Assembly (NCBI GenBank): GCA_012270805.1
Contig: JAAXHR010000398.1
Span: 1-23,063, forward strand
DNA length: 23,063 bases
Source of the DNA: Dehalococcoidia bacterium
GTDB lineage: Bacteria; Chloroflexota; Dehalococcoidia; Lucifugimonadales; Lucifugimonadaceae
Reading direction: 5' to 3'
The position numbers and the translations under genes are program-made. This document shows positions 7,475 to 16,288 of the stretch, in pieces; the stretch's first letter is position 1; each line of letters opens with the position of its first letter. The notes below the pieces were generated by a model. That model had not been told where the DNA came from, made no database searches, and saw only the letters and a list, made by a program, of their open reading frames with translations.

Positions 7475-8491
7475 CTACATAGAGTTGACGCGGAAAGCGA
7501 TGGACGCCAAGGAATCTCTGCTGACCGATGGCGGCGCTACTTCGAGATGCAGCAACGCCTTATCAATGAATTCTGACGTGGTCGCCTCGGCGCGCTCCAC
7601 GCCACCGTTGTGGCGGATCGTCTCCAACAACTCTCCAAGTGCCGCTTTACGCTCAGTCTCAGACAGGTTGAAAAATCTCTCGATTGCGGCCGCGCACTCC
7701 GGATTCTCAGAGGCGTAGATCGCCGGCAATGTGAGTTTGCCGCTCAAGATGTCTTGGTTGGCGGGTTTTCCTAGTTCATCAGTGGTCGACTCATAGTCGA
7801 GAACGTCGTCTTTGACTTGATATGCCATTCCCAGGTAGTAGCCATATTCCCTTAGGGCATTGACCGCATCTTCGTCGGCCCCGCCGAGCACCGCACCGCT
7901 TTCGGCCGAGGTCGAAAACAGAGATGCCGTCTTATCGTAGATTCTCGCGAAGTATTCATCTACAGTGACCGGCAAGATCCAGTTGCTAACCATCTCGTGC
8001 AACTCGCCGCGAGCCAGCTCGGCAATCGTTTCGGCGAATCGGCTGATTAGTCTGACCGATCCCGTTGCACAAACGAATTTTGCCGAGGTTGCGAATACGT
8101 AATCCCCAAGCAGCACAGCGAAGTTGTTGCCCCACAAAAAGCCCGCCGTAGCCTTTCCGCGCCGAACATCCGCATCGTCAACTGTGTCGTCGTGTATCAG
8201 TGCCGCTATGTGCAGCAACTCTACTGCGACCGCCATGCTGATCATCTTTTCGTCAGGCACCGCTCCCCACAACCTTGAGGCGAGCAGAGTCATTGCAGGT
8301 CGCATCTTTTTACCCGGTGTCGACATCACGTGCATGAGACGCTCGTCAAGTGTTTCGAACGCATCGATCCCCGCCGGACAACGCTCGATCTCCTCGATAC
8401 TCAGTTCGGTAATGACTTCTACCACTCGGGCCAAATCTTCTTCAATCGGCGCGAATATGTCCTGCGCGGGCTGCGTTTGAATGGCGGTCAT
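7475..8491 (-). CDS. Long-chain (E)-polyprenyl diphosphate synthase
   Basis: This 338-residue isoprenyl chain elongation enzyme condenses isopentenyl diphosphate onto an allylic diphosphate. Its usual products supply the side chain of respiratory quinones. Landmarks are GKKMRP (60-65), the first aspartate-rich motif DDTVDD (from 101), KTASLF (187-192), and the second aspartate-rich motif DDVLD (228-232) in YQVKDDVLDYES. The residues preceding the first motif (LLHIAALIHDD) are small, as in hepta-/octa-prenyl synthases rather than farnesyl or geranylgeranyl enzymes. Chain length is therefore inferred only broadly, and both the ispB and hepT names remain possible. AGGATG just before the ATG at 8491 supports the start. 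metG ends 55 bp upstream. Confidence 0.9.
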   Translation of the reverse strand: MTAIQTQPAQDIFAPIEEDLARVVEVITELSIEEIERCPAGIDAFETLDERLMHVMSTPGKKMRPAMTLLASRLWGAVPDEKMISMAVAVELLHIAALIHDDTVDDADVRRGKATAGFLWGNNFAVLLGDYVFATSAKFVCATGSVRLISRFAETIAELARGELHEMVSNWILPVTVDEYFARIYDKTASLFSTSAESGAVLGGADEDAVNALREYGYYLGMAYQVKDDVLDYESTTDELGKPANQDILSGKLTLPAIYASENPECAAAIERFFNLSETERKAALGELLETIRHNGGVERAEATTSEFIDKALLHLEVAPPSVSRDSLASIAFRVNSM

Positions 8492-8546
8492 GGCATCCTA
8501 ATCATCCCATTCGAACAGTGTGGATTCAAGCAGATTCTCGAATGAT

Positions 8547-10238
8547 TCACGGATTTCCGGTTTGTTGCGCGACAAGCCGTTCTCTTTCTTGTTCGACAAT
8601 CTCCGGTTCCAGTTTGCGGAAAAGGGGACGTGGGTTTGGCAACAGTGCCCCGGGCTCTGCTACGCGAATTCGCCATCCGTCGGAGGCGGGGTCCCCGTCG
8701 AACCCTAGCAGATTGTGAATCTTATCGCTAGAGAACGGAATGAAGGGATAGAACACAGTTCGCAGCGCGGATATCACGTTGAGCGCCGCCCACAACGTAT
8801 TCGCAGCTTTCTTAGGATCACTCTTCACCGTCCGCCAAGGCTCCTCCGAATCTAGGTAGCGATTACCGATTCGGGCGAGTTCCATCGCTTGGTAAAGAGC
8901 GCGCCGAAAGCGGCGAGTTTCGATTGACCTCGCGACTTCGTCTAACGTTTGGGAACAAGAATCCAACACTTCCTGGTCCTGAGCGCCGAGATCGCACGGC
9001 ACGGGCACCTTTCCGTCAAAGTTGCGCGTTGTGATAGTCAAAGTTCGGTGAATGAAGTTACCAAGCGTCGCGACTAGGACATTGTTGTTCGCCGCAAGGA
9101 ATCCTTCCCAGGTAAAGTCGGAATCTGACGTTTCTGGCATTATCGATGCCAAGTAATAACGCAACGGATCGACTTCGTATCGTTCGAGGTAGTCAGGCAG
9201 CCAAACCGCCCAATTCCTGCTGCTCGAGAAACCTTGACCGTCCAGATTCAAGTATTCGTTCGCTACTACATCGGTGGGCAGATTCAAGTGGCCGTAACCC
9301 ATCAACATCGCAGGCCACAAAACGGTGTGGAATGGAATATTGTCCTTGCCTTGGAAATAGTAGGACTCCGCGTTCCCGTTTTGCCAGAATTCTTTCCAAG
9401 CTTCCGGATTTCCGGATTCGATCGCCCACGCTTTAGTCGCGGAGAAATACCCGATGACTGCTTCGAACCAGACGTAGATACGTTTCTTGTCGTAGCCTTC
9501 AAAACGATCGTCGGGTACGGGAACCCCCCACTCAATATCGCGGGTCATCGCGCGGTCGTGAAGCCCTTCGTTGAGAAAACCGATAGTTTGATTGCGAACG
9601 TTGGGGCGCCAATCGTTCTTGGTCTTCACCCACTCTTCGAGCCGTTCTTGGAACGCGCTCAACTTGATCATCAGATGGATTGTCCCTTTGAAAACCGGCG
9701 TGCTGCCGTCGCGAATGCTCCTGATCTCGATCAGGTCTGTCGCATCTAAGGTTCTACCGCAACCGTCGCACTGATCGCCGCGCGCGCCGTCGAAGTCGCA
9801 GAACGGGCAGATACCCTCGACGAAACGGTCCGACAAGAACCGTTTTTCGGTCTCCGAATAAGGCATCAACTGCTTGTCTTCGTAGATGTAACCGTGCTTG
9901 TCGAGAGTCAGGAGTACGTCCTGTGCGACCTCTTCGTGGATTTTCGTGTGTGTATGCGTGTAGAGGTCGTATGAGAAACCCATCCGCTCCATGCACTCGG
10001 TCCAGATCTCGTGATATCGGAACGCTATATCCTCCGGTCGCACACCTTCGTCGACCGCCCTCAACGCCGTTGGAGTGCCATGCATGTCGCTACCAGACAC
10101 CATCGCCACGCGATTGCCAATCATGCGGTGATACCGCGCAAATATGTCGGCAGGCACGTTCATCCCGGCGATGTGCCCGAGATGCGGTTCACTGTTGACG
10201 TAGGGCCAGGCTACGCAGACGAGGATATCTTTGGACAA
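8547..10238 (-). CDS. metG: Methionyl-tRNA synthetase with degenerate KMSKS loop
   Basis: This 563-residue class I synthetase charges tRNA-Met. It shows the HIGH motif as HLGH (19-22) in AWPYVNSEPHLGH, a zinc knuckle C144-x2-C147 and C157-x2-C160, WFEAVIGYFSATKAW (257-271), and the anticodon-binding helical domain to the C-terminus. There is no EMAP-type C-terminal tRNA-binding domain. The KMSKS region reads GQGFSSSRNW (334-343): both lysines of the usual K-F/M-S-K-S are absent. Initiation must be at TTG 10238 or another non-ATG codon, because an in-frame TAA lies five codons upstream and conserved sequence starts at residue 7. rsmI ends 118 bp upstream, and the polyprenyl synthase gene follows. 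Confidence 0.95.
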   Translation of the reverse strand: MSKDILVCVAWPYVNSEPHLGHIAGMNVPADIFARYHRMIGNRVAMVSGSDMHGTPTALRAVDEGVRPEDIAFRYHEIWTECMERMGFSYDLYTHTHTKIHEEVAQDVLLTLDKHGYIYEDKQLMPYSETEKRFLSDRFVEGICPFCDFDGARGDQCDGCGRTLDATDLIEIRSIRDGSTPVFKGTIHLMIKLSAFQERLEEWVKTKNDWRPNVRNQTIGFLNEGLHDRAMTRDIEWGVPVPDDRFEGYDKKRIYVWFEAVIGYFSATKAWAIESGNPEAWKEFWQNGNAESYYFQGKDNIPFHTVLWPAMLMGYGHLNLPTDVVANEYLNLDGQGFSSSRNWAVWLPDYLERYEVDPLRYYLASIMPETSDSDFTWEGFLAANNNVLVATLGNFIHRTLTITTRNFDGKVPVPCDLGAQDQEVLDSCSQTLDEVARSIETRRFRRALYQAMELARIGNRYLDSEEPWRTVKSDPKKAANTLWAALNVISALRTVFYPFIPFSSDKIHNLLGFDGDPASDGWRIRVAEPGALLPNPRPLFRKLEPEIVEQERERLVAQQTGNP

Positions 10239-10356
10239 GTAGAGGCTCGCTTAACGCCGCGGATGCTTTTCACACGATTGTCAGATCAGAAACAGCGGCG
10301 CGGCACTTCCATTCGATTCTACTTGGGAGATACTCGGCGGATTTCGTGATTGTCGG

Positions 10357-11193
10357 TTAGGAATCGCGATGGAGGGTTTGGTAAACCCGATTTTTAGAAA
10401 GTTGGGTTTTGGCGGCAACTGCATCGACCAGATCGCGGCGTGAATCGTATCGGTCTGACAACTCGGATGCAGCCGTTAGGATTTGGTTCTTGGCGTTTGT
10501 TTCGCCGCGAGATCTCGTGCTTCGTTCACCTCTATCAAGCGGGGCGACAACAATGACGAACTCCCCACGCGGATTGTCGAAATGCTCAAGAGCGTCTGCT
10601 GCCACGCCACGCCAAACCTCCTCATGAAGTTTCGTCATTTCCCGGCAGATGGCCAATTGTCGGTTGTTGAGAATCTCTGCAATGTCTTGGAGTGCAGCTG
10701 TTAGGCGGTGAGGTGTTTCGAAGAACACAGCGGCGATGGATTGCTGGGCTATCTCGTTGAGGAATCGTCGACGCTTTCCTCTTGCCGCGGGTAGAAATCC
10801 GCACGAGGTGAATTGGTCGACGTAAAAACCGCAGACTGATAGTGCTGCCATGACGGATGACGGACCAGGTAGTGGAACGACGTTGTGACCTTGCGCGACC
10901 GCGGCGGCTACGATTTTCTGGCCCGGGTCGTTGACACCTGGTGTGCCGGCATCGGTGACTAATGCAGCATCGCCCCGACTGAGATAACTGACGATACGTG
11001 TCGCCTCGCTCTGCGATGACCTGCGATGGAAGCTTACAATTTTGGGCTTGGCCTGTATCCGGTTCAAGATTTTGCGGGTAACGCGAGTATCCTCGGCAAT
11101 CACGAGTGGGATTTCGCGGAGAATGTGGACGGCGCGGATCGTCAAATCATCGAGGTTGCCGATCGGTGTGGCGATTACATAAAGGTTGGACAT
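10357..11193 (-). CDS. rsmI: 16S rRNA (cytidine-1402-2'-O)-methyltransferase RsmI
   Basis: The 278-residue protein is a tetrapyrrole methylase-fold enzyme that 2'-O-methylates C1402 in the ribosomal decoding centre using SAM. The family hallmarks are in order: ATPIGNLDD (8-16), AEDTRVTRK (33-41), TDAGTPGVNDPG (80-91), LPGPSS (108-113) and FFETPHR (157-163). A short C-terminal basic segment ending KNRVYQTLHRDS matches the family's small C-terminal domain. The ATG at 11193 aligns with the normal family start, although no clear ribosome site precedes it. It is the upstream gene of a minus-strand run leading to metG. Confidence 0.95.
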   Translation of the reverse strand: MSNLYVIATPIGNLDDLTIRAVHILREIPLVIAEDTRVTRKILNRIQAKPKIVSFHRRSSQSEATRIVSYLSRGDAALVTDAGTPGVNDPGQKIVAAAVAQGHNVVPLPGPSSVMAALSVCGFYVDQFTSCGFLPAARGKRRRFLNEIAQQSIAAVFFETPHRLTAALQDIAEILNNRQLAICREMTKLHEEVWRGVAADALEHFDNPRGEFVIVVAPLDRGERSTRSRGETNAKNQILTAASELSDRYDSRRDLVDAVAAKTQLSKNRVYQTLHRDS

Positions 11194-11241
11194 GGGTTGT
11201 CTGATTCAGTGTACGTAATCGCTGTTGTGCTATATAGCCAT

Positions 11242-11322
11242 ATGAAGGCTACGTTCAATATTGATGATGTGTTGATGCAGCAGTTGCGGGAGCGATCGAT
11301 CAAGGATCAGATTGGACCGTAG
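11242..11322 (+). pseudogene. Truncated VapB-type antitoxin relic
   Basis: The 26-codon frame begins MKATFNIDDVLMQQLRERS and stops after IKDQIGP. The first 19 residues look like the ribbon-helix-helix start of VapB-family antitoxins (M-[RK]-x-T-x-[NT]-[IL]-D-D-x-L-x-x-x-L), which normally run 60 to 90 residues. Similarity stops at about 11298, where the sequence passes into the 3-prime end of the convergent secreted-protein gene. No VapC (PIN) toxin gene is near. I read it as a remnant of a toxin-antitoxin locus; chance resemblance of such a short stretch is possible. Confidence 0.4.
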
Positions 11323-13118
11323 TAGACCCAGATGCCTTGACCGATAATGATCGTTTCGTTCGGTGATACGGCTATATATCGCCCGTCAATGGGGTCCCAG
11401 GTGAGGGCGACCTCATAGTTGCCCAAGTATTCAGTCGCACGAATCGGATCCCCTGTGCTGTTTACGAGCACCGTGCCGAAGTGATTCTCGGTCTGGTTGC
11501 CGTTGCCGTCGATTACTCCTACAAATCGCCATCCTTTTTCGAACCGGGCAGTCGGCTCGGGAGGAGGTCGTAACGGGGTCGTCGGACGTAGTGAAACGGG
11601 TTGTTGAGTGTACCCGGAACATTTAACCCAGTATCCAGATCCGGTTCGAATTTCTGTCAACTCTCGAAAGTTGGCAAGCGACCGCCATGTGCTGTCGTTT
11701 CGGGTAGCAATAGCCCATGGACTGCCCGCATGTGAGGAGTCCCATTCAATGACGGTTTCGATTGCCGGATCGGTAAACACTGATTCGGTCGCAGGGTCGA
11801 TAGGGTCAGCCGGCAGTGATATCGCGTTCCAACCGGCAACGAGAGGGATGACGAAATCGCCGCGACTGGTTGACGTGAAACTGAAGTCGAACTTGAGGGA
11901 ATTTCTCGCTGAATCCGTCACCTCAACCTCAACTTCGTGTTCGCCTCGGTTCATGCTCAATGGCCAAAAGACGAACTCATTGCCGGCAACGCGTTCGAAT
12001 TCGTCCTTAATTTCAACACCATCGAACATCACGGATTTCAGCGACACCGTCGATATTTCCAGGAACTCGATCAATACGAATGGCCGTTTTTCCCTCACGA
12101 CCGTGCCGTCCGAGGGATACACTCGGCCCTTTCTAACCATCCGTCCCGACTCAAACCGTGAATCCAGATCGAACGCACTCGTGCCGGTAGACCAGTTCGA
12201 AACCGTCTCTCCATAGAGTTGGTATCTTGACCGATCTCGGCCGTAAACCACCACCGCGAGCTCACCGTCACGTAACGCCGTCATGGGACCCACACGGTTG
12301 CTCCAGGAATACTCCCATCGATCCCCGGGTCTTGAGTTGGCGATATCTTCCGTCAGTTCAAACGGGGCGTCGATGCCGTCACTGTCAGGATCGTAACCGC
12401 AGGTGTATGAAGTTCCCTTAGGTTCACCCGGCTTCTGCGCGAAGGGCCCATTGCGGTTCGCGATGAAGTCGTCAATGTCGTGCTCGAACTCTGATGCATC
12501 GATATTCTCCGTCCATCTCAGACCTTTGCATACGACGACTACACGTGGTGCACCCTGAAGTGGTTCATCAGAGGTTATGTGAATCTCGATCGAATCGTTG
12601 GTGAGTCGATCTGCCCCTTCGTTACCGGTACCTACACCTGACCCTCCGCTCAAGATGACTGTCAGCTGCGGCATGATCCCGTCCGCGATTCGCACGGGGC
12701 CCAACTTCCGACGATCGGTCGAGTTGCCAGCTAGATCCTCGATCTCTTGGCCTTCCGCGATCTGGATCACTGGCATCGCGTTCGAAGCTAATTCGTCTCT
12801 TAATCGTAAAAATACGTATGCGCCGTCCACCTGAACTTCGACGACCGCGCCTCGGGTGTGTTGGTCCAGCCATACCTCGAACGTGTCATTGGAGACCGTT
12901 TCGGGGGTTATTGCGCCATCGAACACGAGCATGATCCCGTTCCTATCAACGATTGGTCGGTCATCTTCATCTAAGCCGAAGAAGCCAGTCGCGGAACTGT
13001 GGCTGCGGTCGTCGGCGTCGGCCGACGAGACCAGTGTCGCTGTGCTGCCCAGTGTCAGCATCAGAGCTGTGACTATGGCCGCTATACGTGCTAGACGTTC
13101 GATGTTTAGTGACATCAT
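11307..13118 (-). CDS. Secreted surface protein with two C-terminal GW modules, function unknown
   Basis: From ATG 13118 the product is 603 residues and starts MMSLNIERLARIAAIVTALML, a typical Sec signal peptide ending near SSADA. AGGAG abuts the ATG pair at 13118 and 13115, so the second ATG may be used. The mature part opens with an Ig-like region (IVDRNGIMLVFDGAITPETV), resembling bacterial surface Ig-like domains. The last 180 residues contain two related modules. The first begins AGWNAISLPADPID (near 428) and ends GSGYWVKCSG; the second begins KGWRFVGVID (near 528) and ends GQGIWVYYG. They are joined by a Pro-rich linker. No catalytic motif was seen. It lies 41 bp downstream of lipA. A cell-surface or binding role is inferred from architecture only. 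Confidence 0.75.
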   Translation of the reverse strand: MMSLNIERLARIAAIVTALMLTLGSTATLVSSADADDRSHSSATGFFGLDEDDRPIVDRNGIMLVFDGAITPETVSNDTFEVWLDQHTRGAVVEVQVDGAYVFLRLRDELASNAMPVIQIAEGQEIEDLAGNSTDRRKLGPVRIADGIMPQLTVILSGGSGVGTGNEGADRLTNDSIEIHITSDEPLQGAPRVVVVCKGLRWTENIDASEFEHDIDDFIANRNGPFAQKPGEPKGTSYTCGYDPDSDGIDAPFELTEDIANSRPGDRWEYSWSNRVGPMTALRDGELAVVVYGRDRSRYQLYGETVSNWSTGTSAFDLDSRFESGRMVRKGRVYPSDGTVVREKRPFVLIEFLEISTVSLKSVMFDGVEIKDEFERVAGNEFVFWPLSMNRGEHEVEVEVTDSARNSLKFDFSFTSTSRGDFVIPLVAGWNAISLPADPIDPATESVFTDPAIETVIEWDSSHAGSPWAIATRNDSTWRSLANFRELTEIRTGSGYWVKCSGYTQQPVSLRPTTPLRPPPEPTARFEKGWRFVGVIDGNGNQTENHFGTVLVNSTGDPIRATEYLGNYEVALTWDPIDGRYIAVSPNETIIIGQGIWVYYGPI

Positions 13119-13159
13119 CTCCTGTGTACTCCCAGGAAATGAAATACGGCGACTACTGC

Positions 13160-14113
13160 CTACCGTTTGACCAACAAAGCGTCGATTGCCGACTCGTGCT
13201 GCTCGTCGGCGTGATACGACGATCTCACCAACGGGCCGGAGGCGACGTGCTTGAAACCCATTTCCATGCCGACGCGGGCAAATTCTCCAAACTCGCTGGG
13301 ATGGTAGAAGCGGATTAGCGGATGATGTCGCTCCGATGGGCGCAGATATTGACCAATCGTCAGCAGGTCGCAATCAACATCCCGTAGATCGCGCATCGTC
13401 TCGTACACCTCGTCTTTCGTCTCACCCAGACCAACCATCATGCCTGACTTCGTCGGCATACTGGGCTCGATTTTCTTCACGCGGCGTATGAGTTCCAACG
13501 ACAGATCATAATCGCCTTTGGGGCGCACCTTGCTGAAAATCCTGCGGGGCGCTTCGATGTTGTGATTCAACACCTCCGGCCCGGCATCGACAACCTGCTT
13601 TAAAGCAGTCCGTTCACCACCGAAGTCTGGTATCAGAACCTCAACCTTGCACTCTGGTGCCAAACGATGAATCTGAGTGATCACCATCGAAAATATCGAC
13701 GAGCCGTAATCGGACAAGTCGTCGCGATCGACCGATGTCACCACTGTGTACTTCAGATCCATCGCCTGCACTGTCTGCGCCAATCGGAACGGCTCGGCCC
13801 AATCCACATTCTGCTCGCCCGGCCATCCGGTCTTGACGTTGCAGTAAGAGCAGGCGCGTGTGCACGTGTCCCCAAGAATCATGAAAGTCGCGGTGCGCCG
13901 TTCCCAACAATCGCCGATGTTCGGGCATGCTGCCTCTTCACAGACCGTATGCAAATCCGAACCGCGGAGACGCTTCTTAAGATCGGTATAGTTCTCGCCG
14001 CCCGGCGCTCGTACCTTGAACCATTCCGGCAATCTTCGCTTCGCGCGTTGTGGGACACCATTACGCGAAATCTTCCACGGTTTGACGATCGGCTCTGGTA
14101 GTGTCTGGGTCAA
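13160..14113 (-). CDS. lipA: Lipoyl synthase (radical SAM)
   Basis: The 317-residue enzyme inserts two sulfurs into octanoyl groups on lipoyl domains of 2-oxoacid dehydrogenases and GcvH. Both iron-sulfur clusters are visible: auxiliary C58-x4-C63-x5-C69 (VCEEAACPNIGDCW) and radical-SAM C84-x3-C88-x2-C91 (DTCTRACSYC). The C-terminal RSSY motif (297-300), whose serine ligates the auxiliary cluster, is intact. The start is not ATG: TTG 14113 is the most 5-prime common start codon after an in-frame TGA at 14164, and it has no clear ribosome site. A later TTG near residue 28 cannot be excluded. The octanoyl transferase gene lipB is not in the window. The divergent methyltransferase gene starts about 130-170 bp away. 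Confidence 0.95.
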   Translation of the reverse strand: MTQTLPEPIVKPWKISRNGVPQRAKRRLPEWFKVRAPGGENYTDLKKRLRGSDLHTVCEEAACPNIGDCWERRTATFMILGDTCTRACSYCNVKTGWPGEQNVDWAEPFRLAQTVQAMDLKYTVVTSVDRDDLSDYGSSIFSMVITQIHRLAPECKVEVLIPDFGGERTALKQVVDAGPEVLNHNIEAPRRIFSKVRPKGDYDLSLELIRRVKKIEPSMPTKSGMMVGLGETKDEVYETMRDLRDVDCDLLTIGQYLRPSERHHPLIRFYHPSEFGEFARVGMEMGFKHVASGPLVRSSYHADEQHESAIDALLVKR

Positions 14114-14285
14114 TTGGAAGTTCGCAAAGATTCTGTCAGATGTTCGATCTAAGGCCCTTGATCACATAACTTCAGAGTATCAAAACGTACAGTTGTATAT
14201 TGGGATTCGACTCCTTGGCATGTTCGGATGCGATGCATAGCGGGTGGAAACAAGTAGCAGGGACGTGGCGTTCGTCGAATTTGAA

Positions 14286-15536
14286 ATGGCGAAACGAAAG
14301 CACAGGAACCGTTACCGCGGACCAGACCTCACGTCTCATCTTGAGATCAAGTGCGGCGACACCCTAGATTTGCAGGCCGGCGATTTCGATGAACGCGGGC
14401 TCGCCACTGCCGAATACCAAACTGCTCCGGTAACCATCGCAGGTGCGATACCCGGGGAAAAAGTCTCCGCAAAAGTTGTCAAGGTCTACCGAGATCGTAT
14501 CGCCACACTGGTCGAAAACGTCGAACGCGCCTCTGGACATCGAGTCGAACCGAAGTGTGTCTACTTCGGCGAGTGTTCCGGGTGTCAATGGCAGCACATC
14601 CACTACACCCGTCAGCTGGAGATCAAACGTGAGATCGTGACGAACGCGTTGTCCCAATACAACACACTGCGTAGCGCGAAAGTACTGAAAACGATGCCAT
14701 CGCCAACGCGCTTCCACTACCGCAATCACGCTCGTTTCACGGTCGGCCGCGGCGGCGAGAACGGCATCGCCGGCTTTAAGAACGCCGACAGTCGTTGCTT
14801 CGTGCGGGTCGACGAGTGCGCCATCATGGACTCACACATCAACGAAACTCTGTCGCAACTCCAAGGTCGGCTCGATCGCATGACTCAGATCTCCATTCGC
14901 GTGGGCAGCAACACTGGCGACACCATAATCCAACCGTTGTTGCCAGCCGAGATCCAAGACGTTCCGTCCGGCCGCCAAAAATACATCGAAGAGGTGAGAG
15001 GCACCAAATTTCAAGTCGCCGCCTCTTCATTCTTCCAAGTCAACACCGCGCAGTTGTCAGCAGTCGTGGACGAGATCGTCTCCATCCTGGGGTTGGAGGG
15101 CAACGACACTCTAGTCGACCTCTACTGCGGCGTCGGAAGCTTCGCGCGCCTGCTATCGCCCTACGTCAAGTCGGTGATCGGAATCGAAGAATCGGCTTCA
15201 GCCATCAAAGATGCCAAAGCCAACTGCGTCGATGTCGACAACGTCACGTTCATCAAAGCCAAGGCCGAAATCGCAGCCATCGATCTCTCTAAATCGGGGT
15301 GCACTGTTGACGCGGCCATCATCGATCCCCCTCGGATCGGCTGCCATCCCCAAGCTTTGGAAGCCCTGAAAACACTCGCGCCGCGCCGAATAATGATGGT
15401 TTCTTGCAACCCCATAACGATGGCACGCGATCTGAATGTCCTTTGCGAGAGCGGATTTAAACTGGTATCAGTCCGGCCCGTCGACATGTTCCCGCAGACT
15501 AGACATGTCGAAGCTCTCGCTCTCTTGGAGAAATAG
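14286..15536 (+). CDS. TrmA/RlmC/RlmD-family RNA (uracil-5-)-methyltransferase
   Basis: From ATG 14286 the product is 416 residues. It transfers a methyl group from SAM to C5 of a uridine, in 23S rRNA (RlmC/RlmD) or tRNA (TrmA). A TRAM-like beta domain comes first (about 20-80), then a 4Fe-4S site C91-x5-C97-x2-C100 with C178, typical of the rRNA branch. The SAM motif is DLYCGVGSF (278-286), then DPPR (347-350), the catalytic C374 in MVSCNP, and the base E409 in TRHVEALALL. GTG 14244 is an upstream alternative start that adds 14 residues; a stop lies just before it, and neither start has a strong ribosome site. The exact target base cannot be assigned. Confidence 0.9.
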   Translation: MAKRKHRNRYRGPDLTSHLEIKCGDTLDLQAGDFDERGLATAEYQTAPVTIAGAIPGEKVSAKVVKVYRDRIATLVENVERASGHRVEPKCVYFGECSGCQWQHIHYTRQLEIKREIVTNALSQYNTLRSAKVLKTMPSPTRFHYRNHARFTVGRGGENGIAGFKNADSRCFVRVDECAIMDSHINETLSQLQGRLDRMTQISIRVGSNTGDTIIQPLLPAEIQDVPSGRQKYIEEVRGTKFQVAASSFFQVNTAQLSAVVDEIVSILGLEGNDTLVDLYCGVGSFARLLSPYVKSVIGIEESASAIKDAKANCVDVDNVTFIKAKAEIAAIDLSKSGCTVDAAIIDPPRIGCHPQALEALKTLAPRRIMMVSCNPITMARDLNVLCESGFKLVSVRPVDMFPQTRHVEALALLEK

Positions 15537-15571
15537 GGGTCGAAACAATCGCCAACCGTATTCTTGCTGCC

Positions 15572-16288
15572 ATGTCAAAATCTGACACTGCAACCGCGTC
15601 GCTTGCTAGCGAAGAAGCGCGCGGTGTAAATGTTCGGTTCATCCTCGCATCAGGATCAAAACGCCGAAGAGACATCATGGCGCTCGCTGGGTTAACTTTC
15701 GTATTGCAGGACGGTTCGGGCGGCAGCGATGAAATCACTTCCGATGTTGAGCCCGACATCTACAAACTCACAAGCCAAAACGCAGAGACAAAACTCCATG
15801 CGGCCGTCGCTGCCAATCGGAATCGATTGCCCTGGGACGCGGTGGTCATCGCCGCTGACACCGTCGTTGCTCTTGACGGACACGCTCTCGGCAAACCTGG
15901 CGACCGAGACGAGGCGGTAGATATGCTTCGAAAGTTGCGGGGAAGGCAGCATCACGTCGTCACCACGGTCGCTACGACCTATGCACCTCATCGTCTGCGC
16001 GGCGAAACGCTGTCACACACGGTCGTCACCAAAGTAAAGATGCGAGCATACGACAACTCCGAGATCCGTGATTACGTAGCAACGGGATTGCCTTACGACC
16101 GTGCAGGAGGCTACGGAGTCCAAGACGGCGAATTTCATCCCGCTGAAGCGGTCATCGGTTGCTACCTCAACGTCGTCGGACTACCACTATGCGCCGTACG
16201 CGCTTTGCTCCCGCCCGGCGCGTGCACGTTTGCCAACGCTCACATCTACGCAACCTGTGCCGCGCACGAGGAGATGAACAGGCAGTGA
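15572..16288 (+). CDS. maf: Maf-family nucleoside triphosphate pyrophosphatase
   Basis: This 238-residue house-cleaning enzyme of the Maf/YhdE family hydrolyses non-canonical or dTTP/UTP-type nucleotides to the monophosphate. Visible motifs are the substrate loop ASGSKRRRDIM (26-36), ADTVV (95-99) with the catalytic aspartate, DRAGGYGVQD (176-185), and GCYLNVVGLP (196-205, usually G-S-Y-x-N-V-x-G-L-P). The common S-P-R-R of the first motif reads S-K-R-R. About 15 residues precede the family core, and the start at ATG 15572 has no clear ribosome site. It ends overlapping the GTG of tatB by 4 bp, so the two are translationally coupled. Confidence 0.93.
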   Translation: MSKSDTATASLASEEARGVNVRFILASGSKRRRDIMALAGLTFVLQDGSGGSDEITSDVEPDIYKLTSQNAETKLHAAVAANRNRLPWDAVVIAADTVVALDGHALGKPGDRDEAVDMLRKLRGRQHHVVTTVATTYAPHRLRGETLSHTVVTKVKMRAYDNSEIRDYVATGLPYDRAGGYGVQDGEFHPAEAVIGCYLNVVGLPLCAVRALLPPGACTFANAHIYATCAAHEEMNRQ

